A stretch of DNA of 64,000 nucleotides, from positions 161,454 through 225,453 of the forward strand of contig NZ_BSTJ01000013.1 of assembly GCF_030269445.1 (NCBI RefSeq), given 5' to 3'. A program made the position numbers and the translations under genes. Positions 54,992-63,616 of the stretch are shown here, piece after piece. This DNA is from Actinoallomurus iriomotensis. GTDB taxonomy: Bacteria; Actinomycetota; Actinomycetes; Streptosporangiales; Streptosporangiaceae. The first letter of the stretch is position 1, and each line of letters begins with the position of its first letter. Below the pieces are notes generated by a model, which was not told where the DNA came from, ran no database searches, and saw nothing but the letters and a program-made list of their open reading frames with translations.

Positions 54992-56419
54992 TCAGGCGAG
55001 CCGGGCGATCGACTTGTACTCCAGGTAGGCGGACAGGCCCTCCGGGCCGAGCTCGCGCCCGACGCCGCTGGACTTGTAGCCGCCGAACGGCGACGAGGAC
55101 TCGATCATGTAGGTGTTGACGCCGTACGTTCCGGTCCGTACGCGGCGGGCGATGTCGAGGCCGTGGTCGGCGTCGGCGGTCCAGACGGTGCCGGCCAGGC
55201 CGTAGTCGCTGTCGTTCGCGATGCGCACGGCGTCGTCCTCGTCCTCGTACGGGATCACCGTGAGCACCGGACCGAAGATCTCCTCGCGGGCGATCCGCAT
55301 GTCGTTCGACACGCCCGCGAACACGGTCGGCGTGACGTACCAGCCCCGGTCGTACGGCCGTCCCGCCCCGCCGAGGGCCACCTTGGCGCCCTCGTCCTGG
55401 CCGATGCGGATGTAGTTCTCCACGCGTTCGCGCTGGCGGGCGGCCACGAGCGGGCCGATCTCGGTCGCCGGATCGGCCGGGTCGCCCACCCGCATGCCGC
55501 GAACGGTCTCGGTCAGCGCGCCCACGACCTCGTCGTACCGGCCGCGCGAGGCCAGGACGCGGGTCTGCGCGATGCAGGCCTGCCCGTTGTTCATCAGCGA
55601 CGCGAGCTTGAGCCAGCCCATCGTCGCGTCCAGGTCGGCGTCGTCGCAGATGATCGCCGCCGACTTGCCGCCGAGTTCGAGGGTGCAGCGCTTGAGCTGC
55701 TCGCCGCAGATGGCGCCGATCCGGCGGCCCGCCGCCGTCGAGCCGGTGAACGCCACCTTGTCCACGCCGGGGTGCCGTACGAGGTGCTCACCGGTCTCGC
55801 GGCCGGCCGCGACGATGCTGACCACGCCCTTGGGCACACCCGCCTCGGTCAGCATCTCCGCGAGCGGGTACGCGTCGAGGGGCGTCTCCGGCGCCGGCTT
55901 GATCACGATGGTGCAGCCGGCGACCAGGGCGGGGGCGAGCTTGAGCGCGATGATGAACTGCGGGACGTTCCACGGCACGATCGCGGCCACGACACCGACC
56001 GGCTCACGGCGTACGGTGACCGGCCCGAGCATGCCCGCGCGCTCCTCCTCCCAGGGCACGTCCAGCTCGCTGAAGTAGCCGTACACGGCGAGCGCCTGCC
56101 CGGTCTGCCCGAGCTGGGAGAACGAGATCGGCGAGCCCATCTCCTCGGTGATCAGCTCGGCCATGTCCTGCATCCGTTCGCCGAACAGCGCGGTCAGCCG
56201 CCCGACGACGGCGCGGCGCTCGGCCGGATCCATGCGCGGCCACGGCCCGTTGTCGAACGCCTCCCGCGCCGCGGCCACCGCCCGGTCGACGTCGGCGGGC
56301 GTCGCCTCGGGCACCCGGCCGATGACCTCCTCGGTGTGCGGCGAGACGACGTCGATGGTGCCGGTGCCGGCGGGCGCGACCCACTCGCCGCCGATGTAGA
56401 GCCGATCGTGCTGCCGCAT
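54992..56419 (-). CDS. Aldehyde dehydrogenase
   Basis: A 475-residue NAD(P)-dependent aldehyde dehydrogenase. All catalytic residues are present: N151 in VPWNVPQF, K174 in VIKPAPETP, E248 in TLELGGKS and C282 in NNGQACIAQTR. The nucleotide-binding motif is FTGSTAAGRRIG. ATG 56419 follows CCGGAGG. The substrate is not deducible from sequence. It is separated from the upstream gene by a strong hairpin pair, so it is a separate transcription unit. It converges with the XRE gene, 13 bases apart. Confidence 0.95.
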   Translation of the reverse strand: MRQHDRLYIGGEWVAPAGTGTIDVVSPHTEEVIGRVPEATPADVDRAVAAAREAFDNGPWPRMDPAERRAVVGRLTALFGERMQDMAELITEEMGSPISFSQLGQTGQALAVYGYFSELDVPWEEERAGMLGPVTVRREPVGVVAAIVPWNVPQFIIALKLAPALVAGCTIVIKPAPETPLDAYPLAEMLTEAGVPKGVVSIVAAGRETGEHLVRHPGVDKVAFTGSTAAGRRIGAICGEQLKRCTLELGGKSAAIICDDADLDATMGWLKLASLMNNGQACIAQTRVLASRGRYDEVVGALTETVRGMRVGDPADPATEIGPLVAARQRERVENYIRIGQDEGAKVALGGAGRPYDRGWYVTPTVFAGVSNDMRIAREEIFGPVLTVIPYEDEDDAVRIANDSDYGLAGTVWTADADHGLDIARRVRTGTYGVNTYMIESSSPFGGYKSSGVGRELGPEGLSAYLEYKSIARLA

Positions 56420-56502
56420 ACGAGCCTCCGGAGGCGGGAGGAAGTAACCGAGTGCTTGCTTGGCATCTTCGCCGCTGCCCCGGGTCTTGTCCACAGTGCC
56501 GG

Positions 56503-56546
56503 TCCGGGGGGACGACCCCCCGGAGCCCCCCGATGTGGAGGGCTCC
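56503..56546. terminator. Two adjacent GC-rich hairpins
   Basis: TCCGGGGGG-ACGA-CCCCCCGGA at 56503-56524 is a perfect 9-base stem, and GGAGCCC (56522-56528) pairs with GGGCTCC (56540-56546). They are about 170 bases beyond the end of the flavin-binding gene on the minus strand and before the dehydrogenase start. Such G/C-run hairpins are recurrent between actinomycete genes. Confidence 0.7.
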
Positions 56547-56713
56547 GCCCCCCACGCCCCCCACGGGTTGAGGCCGGAGGAGGGCACTTCCAGGGCAGCG
56601 CTCGGCGTTCTTGTGACACCAGAATTCTCTACTCACACAAGAACCGCGTCATCGAACCCTTTTCATCGTGACGATGCTGGTCACAGGGTCCGTTCAGGTC
56701 CGGCCGTCCGTGT

Positions 56714-57211
56714 TCAGGCGCTTTGGCGTTGCTTCTGTTGCTGCATGAGCTCCTCGATGGCGGTGGGCAGGGTCGTCTCGAAGTCGATCAGCTTGGCCCA
56801 GGTCGGCTTCACCACGATCCGGACCATGCCGTCGTAGAGCGCCTGCACGCCGGCCTCCCACTCGGCCCGCTGCTCGGGCGTCATCTCGTAGGTGCCGTTC
56901 CACTGCATGTACTCCTCGGGGATGCCGTCGACGACGTCCAGCTCGGCCTGACCGCGGATGAGCAGGACCTTCGGCGGGTGCGCCTCGGTGTCGATGGTCA
57001 GGGCCACCGCCGGGTTGCGGCGCAACGCCGGCAGCTTCCGTGCGTTCTTCGCGGTGCACATGACGATCTCCGAGCCGTTCCAGGTGATCCCGATCGGGAT
57101 CGCCCGTGGAGTGCCGTCCAGCGCGACGAAGGCCATCCGGGCCAGGTCACGGGTCAGGAGTTCCTGGCTGATCGGCCGGGCGAGGACCTCGTCGACAGCG
57201 CTCTGATTCAT
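56714..57211 (-). CDS. Pyridoxamine-5'-phosphate-oxidase-family (FMN/F420-binding split barrel) protein
   Basis: A 165-residue protein. The split-barrel fold is visible in RMAFVALDGTPRAIPIGITW, GSEIVMCTAKNARKLPALRR and NPAVALTIDTEAHPPKVLLI, which is the characteristic central part, and the later VKPTWAKLIDFETTLPTAIE. This is the F420/FMN-type group rather than true PdxH, since the substrate-binding motifs of PdxH are not evident. ATG 57211 is chosen by fold. It follows the cysteine-dioxygenase-like gene by 25 bases on the same strand, so they form an operon. The reaction is unknown. Confidence 0.88.
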   Translation of the reverse strand: MNQSAVDEVLARPISQELLTRDLARMAFVALDGTPRAIPIGITWNGSEIVMCTAKNARKLPALRRNPAVALTIDTEAHPPKVLLIRGQAELDVVDGIPEEYMQWNGTYEMTPEQRAEWEAGVQALYDGMVRIVVKPTWAKLIDFETTLPTAIEELMQQQKQRQSA

Positions 57212-57236
57212 GATCGGTCTCCTCGGTGGTGGGGGT

Positions 57237-57782
57237 TCAGGGCCGGACGGGAAGGTCGTAGTAGCGCAGCGCGCTGGAACCGAGGCGGGACAGGTCGGTG
57301 CCGTACACGTGGATCGAGATGGCGGTGCGGTCGCCGGGGTTGGCGACCCGGTGGAGGTCGCCGGGCGGGGCGAAGCCGGTGACCGCGCCGGTCGTGTTGG
57401 TGACGCGTCCCGCCGGGACGAGGACGTCGCCGCCGTCGGCGAGCGTGAACAACTCCTCGTCCAGCGCGCCCTGGATGACGCCGAACACGCACCAGCTCAC
57501 GTGGTCGTGGACCGGCGTGACGCGCCCGGCCGGCCACACGATGGCCTGGATGGAGAAGGTCCCGTCGGGCTCCACGTGCAGCAGGCGGCTGCGCGGGCCG
57601 TCCTGGCCGTTGGCGAGGTCGCCGGCCAGCGCCTCGGGCCGGGGCAGGTCACGCCGCAGCGCGCCCGCGACGCGCTCGGCGGTGCGCCGCCAGTCGCCGC
57701 CGCGGTCGACCTCGGAGCGGATTCCCGTGACCAGGCCGTCCAGCTGGGGCGTGACGGGCAGGGCCTGCTTCAACACTGTCAT
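57237..57782 (-). CDS. Cysteine-dioxygenase-type cupin
   Basis: A 181-residue cupin. The iron ligands expected of the cysteine/thiol dioxygenase family are present: VTPVHDHVSWCVFGVIQGAL with two histidines (HDH) at about residues 98-100, and a third histidine in GDLHRVANPGDRTAISIHVY. ATG 57782 follows GAAGGGA; the frame opens 16 codons earlier. Members oxidise cysteine or other thiols to sulfinates. It is divergent from a MocR regulator whose operator-like palindrome lies in the spacer, and is followed by the flavin-binding gene. Confidence 0.88.
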   Translation of the reverse strand: MTVLKQALPVTPQLDGLVTGIRSEVDRGGDWRRTAERVAGALRRDLPRPEALAGDLANGQDGPRSRLLHVEPDGTFSIQAIVWPAGRVTPVHDHVSWCVFGVIQGALDEELFTLADGGDVLVPAGRVTNTTGAVTGFAPPGDLHRVANPGDRTAISIHVYGTDLSRLGSSALRYYDLPVRP

Positions 57783-57859
57783 GGCTGTCCCTTCAACCGT
57801 TGCGGCCGCACTCTCGGGCCGTGACCCCAAGCTATGAGTAGAGTGGAGCGAATAAGAGG

Positions 57860-57871
57860 TCCAATATTGGA
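57860..57871. promoter_or_regulatory. Palindrome in the MocR leader
   Basis: TCCAATATTGGA is a perfect 12-base palindrome 6 bases before the MocR start codon, and a TATGAGTA direct repeat flanks it at 57833-57840 and 57877-57884. It is a candidate operator for autoregulation and for control of the divergent dioxygenase operon. Confidence 0.5.
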
Positions 57872-57877
57872 TGAGTT

Positions 57878-59269
57878 ATGAGTACCAGTTCGCCTGAGTT
57901 GTTCGTGGAGCTCGACCGCTCCCGCCCCCGTGGCCTGCGCGCCCAGCTGGAGCGGAGCCTGCGGGACGCCATCCGGGCGGGCCGGCTGCGCCCCGGCGTA
58001 CGGCTGCCGTCGTCCCGGGCGCTGGCCGCGGATCTCCAGATCACCCGCGGTGTCGTCGTCGCGGCCTACGACCAGCTCACCGCCGAGGGCTACCTGACCT
58101 CCCGGCAGGGCCAGGGCACCGTCGTCAACGCCGTCACCCGGCCCGACCCGCCACGGCGTCGCGACCCATCGCCGGCCACGGTCCGCTACGACTTCCGGCC
58201 CGGAGATCCGGACGTCGGTCTGTTCCCCCACGCGGCCTGGGCACGGGCCACCCGCGCCGCACTGCGGTCACTGTCCGACGACGCACTCGGCTACGGCGAC
58301 CCGGCCGGTCTCCCCGTACTGCGCGAGACACTGGCCGACTACCTGCGCCGGGTCCGCGGCCTGTCGTGCGCACCGGACGATGTCGTGGTGTGCAACGGCT
58401 TCTCGCACGGGCTGAGCCTGCTGGCCCGGGTACTCGCCGACCGGGACACCGCCGAGCGGGGCGTCGCCGTGGAGGATCCCGGCCACCCGTCCTGGCGCGG
58501 GCAGATCGAATGGGCCGGCGCCGCCTGCCTTCCCGTCGAGGTCGACGACGAGGGGGTGCGCGTCGACCGGCTGGCCGCGTCCGGGGCGGGCGCGGTGCTC
58601 ACCACGCCCGCCCACCAGTACCCGACCGGCGTGGTGCTGTCCGCCGACCGGCGGATCGCCCTGACCGACTGGGCCCGCACCAGCGGCGGCTACATCATCG
58701 AGGACGACTACGACGCCGAGTACCGCTACGACCGACAGCCCGTCGGCGCCCTTCAGGGGGTCGCGCCCGACCACGTCATCCACGCCGGCAGCCTGTCCAA
58801 GAGCCTGGCCCCCGGGCTGCGGCTCGGCTGGCTGGTCGTCCCCCCGGCGCTGCGCGGCGAACTGCTCGCGGTCCGCGCCCACAGCGACCGGTTCACCACC
58901 TCGATCATCCAGGCCACCGCCGCCGACTTCATCCGGCACGGCGATCTCGACCGGCACCTGCGGCGTACCCGCCGCATCTACCGCCAGCGCCGTGACGCGC
59001 TCATCGAGGCACTGCACCGCCACCTGCCCGCCTGCCACACGACCGGCATCTCCGCCGGCCTGCATGCCGTGGTCCGGCTGCCCGACGGAGCCGACGCCAC
59101 CCGTGCCGCCGACACCGCCGCCCGGCACGGCATCCTCGTCCGCCCGCTACGATCCGGCCCGGGCCGGCCCTCCCAGCCATCGGCCCTCGTCGTGGGCTAC
59201 AGCACGCTCACGCCCCACCGCATCGAGGAGGGCATCCGTCACCTCGCCACCGTCCTGGAGATCCCCTGA
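57878..59269 (+). CDS. MocR/PdxR family regulator with aminotransferase domain
   Basis: A 463-residue fusion of a GntR-type winged helix (RAQLERSLRDAIRAGRLRPG, LPSSRALAADLQITRGVVVA, residues about 15-85) and a class-I aminotransferase-like domain. The PLP lysine is in HAGSLSKSLAPGLRLGWLV, and IIEDDYDAEYRYDRQPVGAL supplies the pyridine-ring aspartate. MocR proteins sense PLP or related amino compounds. The gene is divergent from the cysteine-dioxygenase-like and flavin-binding operon, which it probably controls. Its 3' end overlaps the NUDIX gene on the other strand by 31 bases. Confidence 0.95.
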   Translation: MSTSSPELFVELDRSRPRGLRAQLERSLRDAIRAGRLRPGVRLPSSRALAADLQITRGVVVAAYDQLTAEGYLTSRQGQGTVVNAVTRPDPPRRRDPSPATVRYDFRPGDPDVGLFPHAAWARATRAALRSLSDDALGYGDPAGLPVLRETLADYLRRVRGLSCAPDDVVVCNGFSHGLSLLARVLADRDTAERGVAVEDPGHPSWRGQIEWAGAACLPVEVDDEGVRVDRLAASGAGAVLTTPAHQYPTGVVLSADRRIALTDWARTSGGYIIEDDYDAEYRYDRQPVGALQGVAPDHVIHAGSLSKSLAPGLRLGWLVVPPALRGELLAVRAHSDRFTTSIIQATAADFIRHGDLDRHLRRTRRIYRQRRDALIEALHRHLPACHTTGISAGLHAVVRLPDGADATRAADTAARHGILVRPLRSGPGRPSQPSALVVGYSTLTPHRIEEGIRHLATVLEIP

Positions 59270-59763
59270 TCGGGGGGTGCGGCTTCGCAGAGCAGGGTGG
59301 CGCGGCGCGTACGGCGGGCCTCGGCGAGTGCCGCGGTGCGGGCGAACAGGCGCGGGCTCATCACCTTCTGCCATTCCCGCAGGGGCCGAACCCGCCATCC
59401 GGAGTGCTCGGCCGGGTCGAGGACGATCGCGTCGAGCTCCTCCGGCGTCAGCACACCGCCGTCGAAGACGAATCCGACCTTGGCGCACGGCCAGCCGGAG
59501 CCCGGTCCCAGAAAGTGCGTCAGCAGAAGCGCGGGAGCTCCGGCGAACGCGATCCCGGTCTCCTCAAGGCATTCCCGTACCGCTGCGGCGAACGGCGTCG
59601 CGTCGCCGTGCTCGACGTTGCCACCGGGCAGCTGCCAGGCCTCGGCCTTCTGCGCGGACCGCAACGCGAAGGGATTCCCCTCGCGATCGGTGAAGTACAG
59701 CGCCGCGTACATCGTCGCGTGGGGAAGGGTCTGAACGTATTCCTCAACGGGGAGCCAGCTCAC
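59239..59763 (-). CDS. NUDIX hydrolase
   Basis: A 174-residue hydrolase. The NUDIX box is LPGGNVEHGDATPFAAAVRE followed by CLEETGI, giving the RExxEE core. The glutamate usual at the start of the box is replaced by D or T (EHGDAT), so metal binding might differ slightly. Substrates are typically nucleoside diphosphates linked to another moiety; which one is unknown. The 3' end overlaps the MocR gene by 31 bases on the opposite strand, and the ATG at 59763 is 128 bases from the divergent MurJ gene. Confidence 0.9.
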   Translation of the reverse strand: MSWLPVEEYVQTLPHATMYAALYFTDREGNPFALRSAQKAEAWQLPGGNVEHGDATPFAAAVRECLEETGIAFAGAPALLLTHFLGPGSGWPCAKVGFVFDGGVLTPEELDAIVLDPAEHSGWRVRPLREWQKVMSPRLFARTAALAEARRTRRATLLCEAAPPDQGISRTVAR

Positions 59764-59891
59764 TGGTTCCTCCCGGAACAGACGGTGGTGACGTTGAGTA
59801 TGCGTCAGATGCCGGACCGCTCGGCCGTACGCTGGGAGCCTCCCCGGAACTCACCTCGACCGGCCCTCCCGGGATGAAGGAGAGGACGCGA

Positions 59892-61487
59892 ATGTCGGAG
59901 CGACCGCGGCTGGTGCGGGCCGGCCGGGCGATGGCCGTGGCCACCGCCGTCTCGCGCATCACCGGGTTCGTGCGCACGCTGGCTCTGGTGGCCGCGCTGG
60001 GCCTGGGCACCCGGCTGCTGGACGCCTACACGGCGGCGAACGTCACCCCCAACACGATCTATGAGCTGGTGATGGGCGGGGCCCTGGCCAGCGTGCTGGT
60101 GCCCCTCCTGGTCCGTACGGCCGCCGACGACGGCGTCGACGGGGACCTGTTCGCGCAGCGGCTGCTGTCCCTGGTGGTCTACGGCCTGTCGATCGTGGTG
60201 ATCGTGACGATCATCGCGGCGCCGTTCATCGTGGGCCTCTCCGTCCCCGGGTTCACGCCGGGGCAGCGGGAGCTGGCCGTGGTGTTCACCCGGTACTTCA
60301 TGCCGCAGATCCTGTTCTACGGGGTGAGCGCGACCCTGTCCGCGGTGCTCAACGCCCGTGGTCGCTTCGCCGCGCCGATGTGGGCGCCGGTGGCCAACAA
60401 CCTCGTCGTCATCGCCACCGCCGTGTCGTTCCTGCTGATCGGCGGCACCGGCAGGCTGGAGTCCCTCACCCAGGGGCAGACGCTGCTGCTGTCGGTCGGT
60501 ACGAGCGCCGGGGTCGCCGTCCAGATGGCGGTGCTCCTGCTGTCCGGCCGCCGGGCCGGTTTCCGGCCGAGGCTGCACGCCGACCCCCGGGGCATCGGGG
60601 TCCGCAGGATCGCCGCCATGGCCGGGTGGACGATCGCGTCGGTGAGCGCCGCCCAGGCGGTGTTCGTGGTGATCACCAGGCTGGCATCGCACGCCGGGCC
60701 CGGAGCGGTCGCCGTCTACTCCAACGCGGGCACGCTGTTCCAGCTGCCGTACGCCGTCATCGCGGTCACCGTCATCACCGGAGTCCTGCCCCGGCTGAGC
60801 CGGGCAGCCGCCGACCGCGACCTCGGCCGGGTCATCGCGGATCTGTCCCAGAGCCTGCGGCTGACCGGCGTCGTCCTGGTTCCCGTCGCCGCCGCGCTCA
60901 TCACGCTCGGCCCGCGCCTGACCACCGTGCTGTTCGACCACGGCAACGCCTCGCCCGCCGCGGCCCGCCTCACCGGCCTGGTCCTGGCCGCGTACGGGCT
61001 CGCGCTGGTCCCGTTCGCCGCGTACCAGATCATGTTGCGCGTCTTCTACGCCCTCGGCGACACCCGTACCCCGGCCCTGATCAGCGTGGTGGTCTCCGCC
61101 GTGACGGTCGGCACCTGCCTGGCCGCCGCCCGGCTGTACCACGGCCCGCACCTGGTCGTCGCGCTCGCGGCGTGCTCCGCGCTCGCGTACACGACCGGGC
61201 TGCTGCTCACCGCGTACGCGCTCCGCCGCCGAATGGGCCGCCTCGACGGGCACCGCCTGCTGAACGCCCACGTCCGGATGCTCGTCGCCGCGGCCCTCGC
61301 CGCCCCGGCGACCGCCGGTACGGCGTGGGTCGTCGGCTCGGCGACGGGTACCGCCTGGACGGCCTCGCTCCTCACGGTCACCGTCGCGGCCGCGGCCGGC
61401 GGCGGCCTCTATGCCCTCATCGCCCGCGCACTGCGCATCACCGAGTTCAGGACGCTGACCGCGGCGCTACGCCCGCACGACCTGTGA
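59892..61487 (+). CDS. MurJ-type lipid II flippase (MviN-like)
   Basis: A 531-residue membrane protein of the MOP superfamily with about fourteen helices. It opens RAGRAMAVATAVSRITGFVR, as usual for MurJ, with the second helix DAYTAANVTPNTIYELVMGG followed by ALASVLVPLL. The conserved AAMAGWTIASVSAAQAVFVV and YSNAGTLFQLPYAVIAVTVI segments are also present. ATG 59892 follows AAGGAGAGG. MurJ flips lipid II to the outside in cell wall synthesis. It lacks the large kinase-like C-terminal extension seen in the main mycobacterial MviN, so it could be a paralogue. It overlaps the kinase gene on the other strand by 21 bases. Confidence 0.9.
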   Translation: MSERPRLVRAGRAMAVATAVSRITGFVRTLALVAALGLGTRLLDAYTAANVTPNTIYELVMGGALASVLVPLLVRTAADDGVDGDLFAQRLLSLVVYGLSIVVIVTIIAAPFIVGLSVPGFTPGQRELAVVFTRYFMPQILFYGVSATLSAVLNARGRFAAPMWAPVANNLVVIATAVSFLLIGGTGRLESLTQGQTLLLSVGTSAGVAVQMAVLLLSGRRAGFRPRLHADPRGIGVRRIAAMAGWTIASVSAAQAVFVVITRLASHAGPGAVAVYSNAGTLFQLPYAVIAVTVITGVLPRLSRAAADRDLGRVIADLSQSLRLTGVVLVPVAAALITLGPRLTTVLFDHGNASPAAARLTGLVLAAYGLALVPFAAYQIMLRVFYALGDTRTPALISVVVSAVTVGTCLAAARLYHGPHLVVALAACSALAYTTGLLLTAYALRRRMGRLDGHRLLNAHVRMLVAAALAAPATAGTAWVVGSATGTAWTASLLTVTVAAAAGGGLYALIARALRITEFRTLTAALRPHDL

Positions 61488-62690
61488 ACGCCGCCGTCGT
61501 ACGGCGACGATGACGAGGGAAACGCCGACGACCATCCCGATGGCACCCAGGAGGACTTCCACTTTCGGGGTGGTCTCCTCGCAGGTGACCGCGGCGGCCA
61601 TGGTCCGGTGCCCGTACGGCACGGCGGTGTCTCCGCCGGCCGCCAGGAGGCTGCAGCCGTCGTTCCGGCCTTGGGACAGCCCGAGGGCGAAGAAGACCAG
61701 GCTCGGGATGAGCACCGCCGCGGCGAGCAGGGGGAGGAGCCACGAAGACCCTGTTCTTCGCGGCGGCTGTGCGGCGGAGGGCGGGAACGGGACGCGCGCG
61801 GTCCGGCTCGGCGCATGGGCGGGGCCCTGCGGGGCCGGCGGTGTCGGCTGGTCGACCATGGTCTGGACGGGAGCCGGCAGCCATGAGTCCCGCGTGAGGG
61901 GAGGGACGAGCGCCTTGAGGATCCGCGCGGTCGTGGGCCGCTGGGCGGGCTCCTTGGCCAGGCACCGGGCGACGAGTTCCCCGATGTCACCCTCCAGGCC
62001 GGTGAGATCGGCCTCCTGGTGGACGATCCGGTAGCTCAGAGCCTGCGCAGGGCCCTCGCCGAAGGGGCGCACTCCCGCGGCGTGGGCGAGGACCAGGCCG
62101 AAGGCGAAGATGTCCGACGCGGGGGTCAGCGGCTCCCCGGTGAGTACCTCGGGAGACATGAACCCGGGAGTGCCCGCCAGGGCGGTGGTCTGCGACGCGT
62201 CCGTGGCGCGGGCGATACCGAAGTCGATCACGCGCGGGCCGTCGGCCGCGAGAAGGACGTTGGACGGCTTGAGGTCGCGATGGACGAGGCCGGCCTCATG
62301 GATGGCCTCCAGCGCCTCGGCGATCCCGGCGCCCAGCACACGCAGGGTCTTCTCCGGGAACGGGCCGTGTTCGGCGAGCGCTCGCTCCAGCGAGGGGCCC
62401 GCGATGAAGGCCGTGACCATCCAGGGCGGGTCGGCGGCGGGGTCGGCATCGACGACTCCGGCGGTGTGCAGGCCGTTGACCCTGCGGGCCGCCTCGATCT
62501 CCAACCGGAACCGCCGACGGAACTCCGGGTTCGCGGCGTGAACCCGATGGATGAGCTTGACCGCGACCGGGCGTCTCCCCGGAGTCAGGCCGAAGAACAC
62601 CTCGCCCATGCCACCCACGCCGAGCCGGCCCAGAAGGTGATACCTGCCCACCTCACGTGGGTCGCCCGCCCGCAATGGCTCCACCGGCAC
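61467..62690 (-). CDS. Ser/Thr protein kinase with two C-terminal membrane helices
   Basis: A 407-residue kinase. The domain spans residues about 15-270: GRLGVGGMGEVFFG loop, ATP lysine in VAVKLI (K45), HRDLKPSN with D139 and DFG with D156. A Pro-rich linker follows, then two membrane helices at about 318-340 (WLLPLLAAAVLIPSLVFFAL) and 378-398 (LLGAIGMVVGVSLVIVAV) with only about 35 residues outside between them. This is unlike PASTA kinases with large sensor domains. GTG 62690 follows GGAGGCGG. A possible regulator remnant lies directly upstream. Confidence 0.93.
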   Translation of the reverse strand: MPVEPLRAGDPREVGRYHLLGRLGVGGMGEVFFGLTPGRRPVAVKLIHRVHAANPEFRRRFRLEIEAARRVNGLHTAGVVDADPAADPPWMVTAFIAGPSLERALAEHGPFPEKTLRVLGAGIAEALEAIHEAGLVHRDLKPSNVLLAADGPRVIDFGIARATDASQTTALAGTPGFMSPEVLTGEPLTPASDIFAFGLVLAHAAGVRPFGEGPAQALSYRIVHQEADLTGLEGDIGELVARCLAKEPAQRPTTARILKALVPPLTRDSWLPAPVQTMVDQPTPPAPQGPAHAPSRTARVPFPPSAAQPPRRTGSSWLLPLLAAAVLIPSLVFFALGLSQGRNDGCSLLAAGGDTAVPYGHRTMAAAVTCEETTPKVEVLLGAIGMVVGVSLVIVAVRRRRSQVVRA

Positions 62691-62739
62691 CCGCCTCCGT
62701 GGCCCGACCTGTGCAAAGTGCGGAGCCTATAGGACCAAA

Positions 62740-62990
62740 CGGGACTCGGCCTCGCGTTCCGAGCCGCATGAGGAAGTCCTGCCACACACGCGGCTCCACC
62801 CACAGCTCGGCGTCGACGGTCACCGCCTCCACGCCGGGAGCCCGGCGGGCGGCGCGTTCGCGCAGTGTGTGCGTCAGCGTCTCGGCGAGCAGCGCGCCGT
62901 GGTCGGACAGCGGCGAGCCGTGGACCGTACGGTAGCGGCGCTCCCGCCGGCGTGCTCGCCCGGCTGGTTCCGTACCTGCCCGGTCGTGCT
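62740..62990 (-). pseudogene. Possible HTH-regulator C-terminal remnant
   Basis: One minus-strand frame reads RRRERRYRTVHGSPLSDHGA, LLAETLTHTLRERAARRAPG and VEAVTVDAELWVEPRVWQDF, resembling the end of actinobacterial winged-helix regulators. It continues in frame into the leader of the kinase gene with no stop where expected, and no DNA-binding part lies upstream. It is a weak match and its identity is uncertain. Confidence 0.3.
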
Positions 62991-63114
62991 CGGGGGCACC
63001 GGCCCGGCCCGAATGGCGAGTCCGCGTGCGCGAAACGGCGACGTGTACACCGTGGCGCCGTTTACCGTCTGGCTGATCAGACGAGGTCCACCTGAGATAT
63101 CAACAGGAGGAGAA

Positions 63115-63501
63115 GTGCGGAACATCGTACGGTCGGCGCTGGTCGCATTGGCCGGGGGATCCCTGTTGTTCGCCGGTGCGACCGCTGTTCAGGCGGCCCC
63201 GGACTCCCTGGCACAGTCGGAACCGGGTTCCTGGTCGGTCGCCTTTTACAAGGGCGGTGATTACCTCGGAATGATGTCCGATTACTGCCCTCCTCCCAAT
63301 GTCCACCGCTGGGTGTGGGACGTGCCCTCCGCCTACACGTCCGCCACCCAGTACCACGCCCAGGGGCCGTGCGCCCTCACCGCGTTCTACTACAGCGGAG
63401 GCACCGGGACCGGCGTCGGGCTACAGCGCTACTCGCTCCGCGTCGGGTTCGGCGCGGTCAGTGGACATGTCGATTCGATAGCCGCCTACGGAGACGCGTA
63501 A
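63115..63501 (+). CDS. Small secreted protein of unknown function
   Basis: A 128-residue protein from a GTG at 63115 preceded by AGGAGG at 63105-63110. The signal peptide MRNIVRSALVALAGGSLLFA ends near AVQAA. The mature part of about 100 residues is rich in Y, G, S and W with two cysteines (DYCPPPN and GPCALTAF) that may form a disulfide. It resembles small exported actinobacterial proteins with a compact beta fold, but no family is recognised. It stands alone between decayed regulator DNA and sbcD. Confidence 0.75.
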   Translation: MRNIVRSALVALAGGSLLFAGATAVQAAPDSLAQSEPGSWSVAFYKGGDYLGMMSDYCPPPNVHRWVWDVPSAYTSATQYHAQGPCALTAFYYSGGTGTGVGLQRYSLRVGFGAVSGHVDSIAAYGDA

Positions 63502-63616
63502 CGGGCATCGTGCCTTCCGGCTCTGGTGCCACGCTCGGGCCGCGAAAGATGTCAAAGCGGCATCAGGCGGCGTGTGAGGGCGATGTTGTCGGTGGGGCCT
63601 GTTAGCTTCCCGCCCT

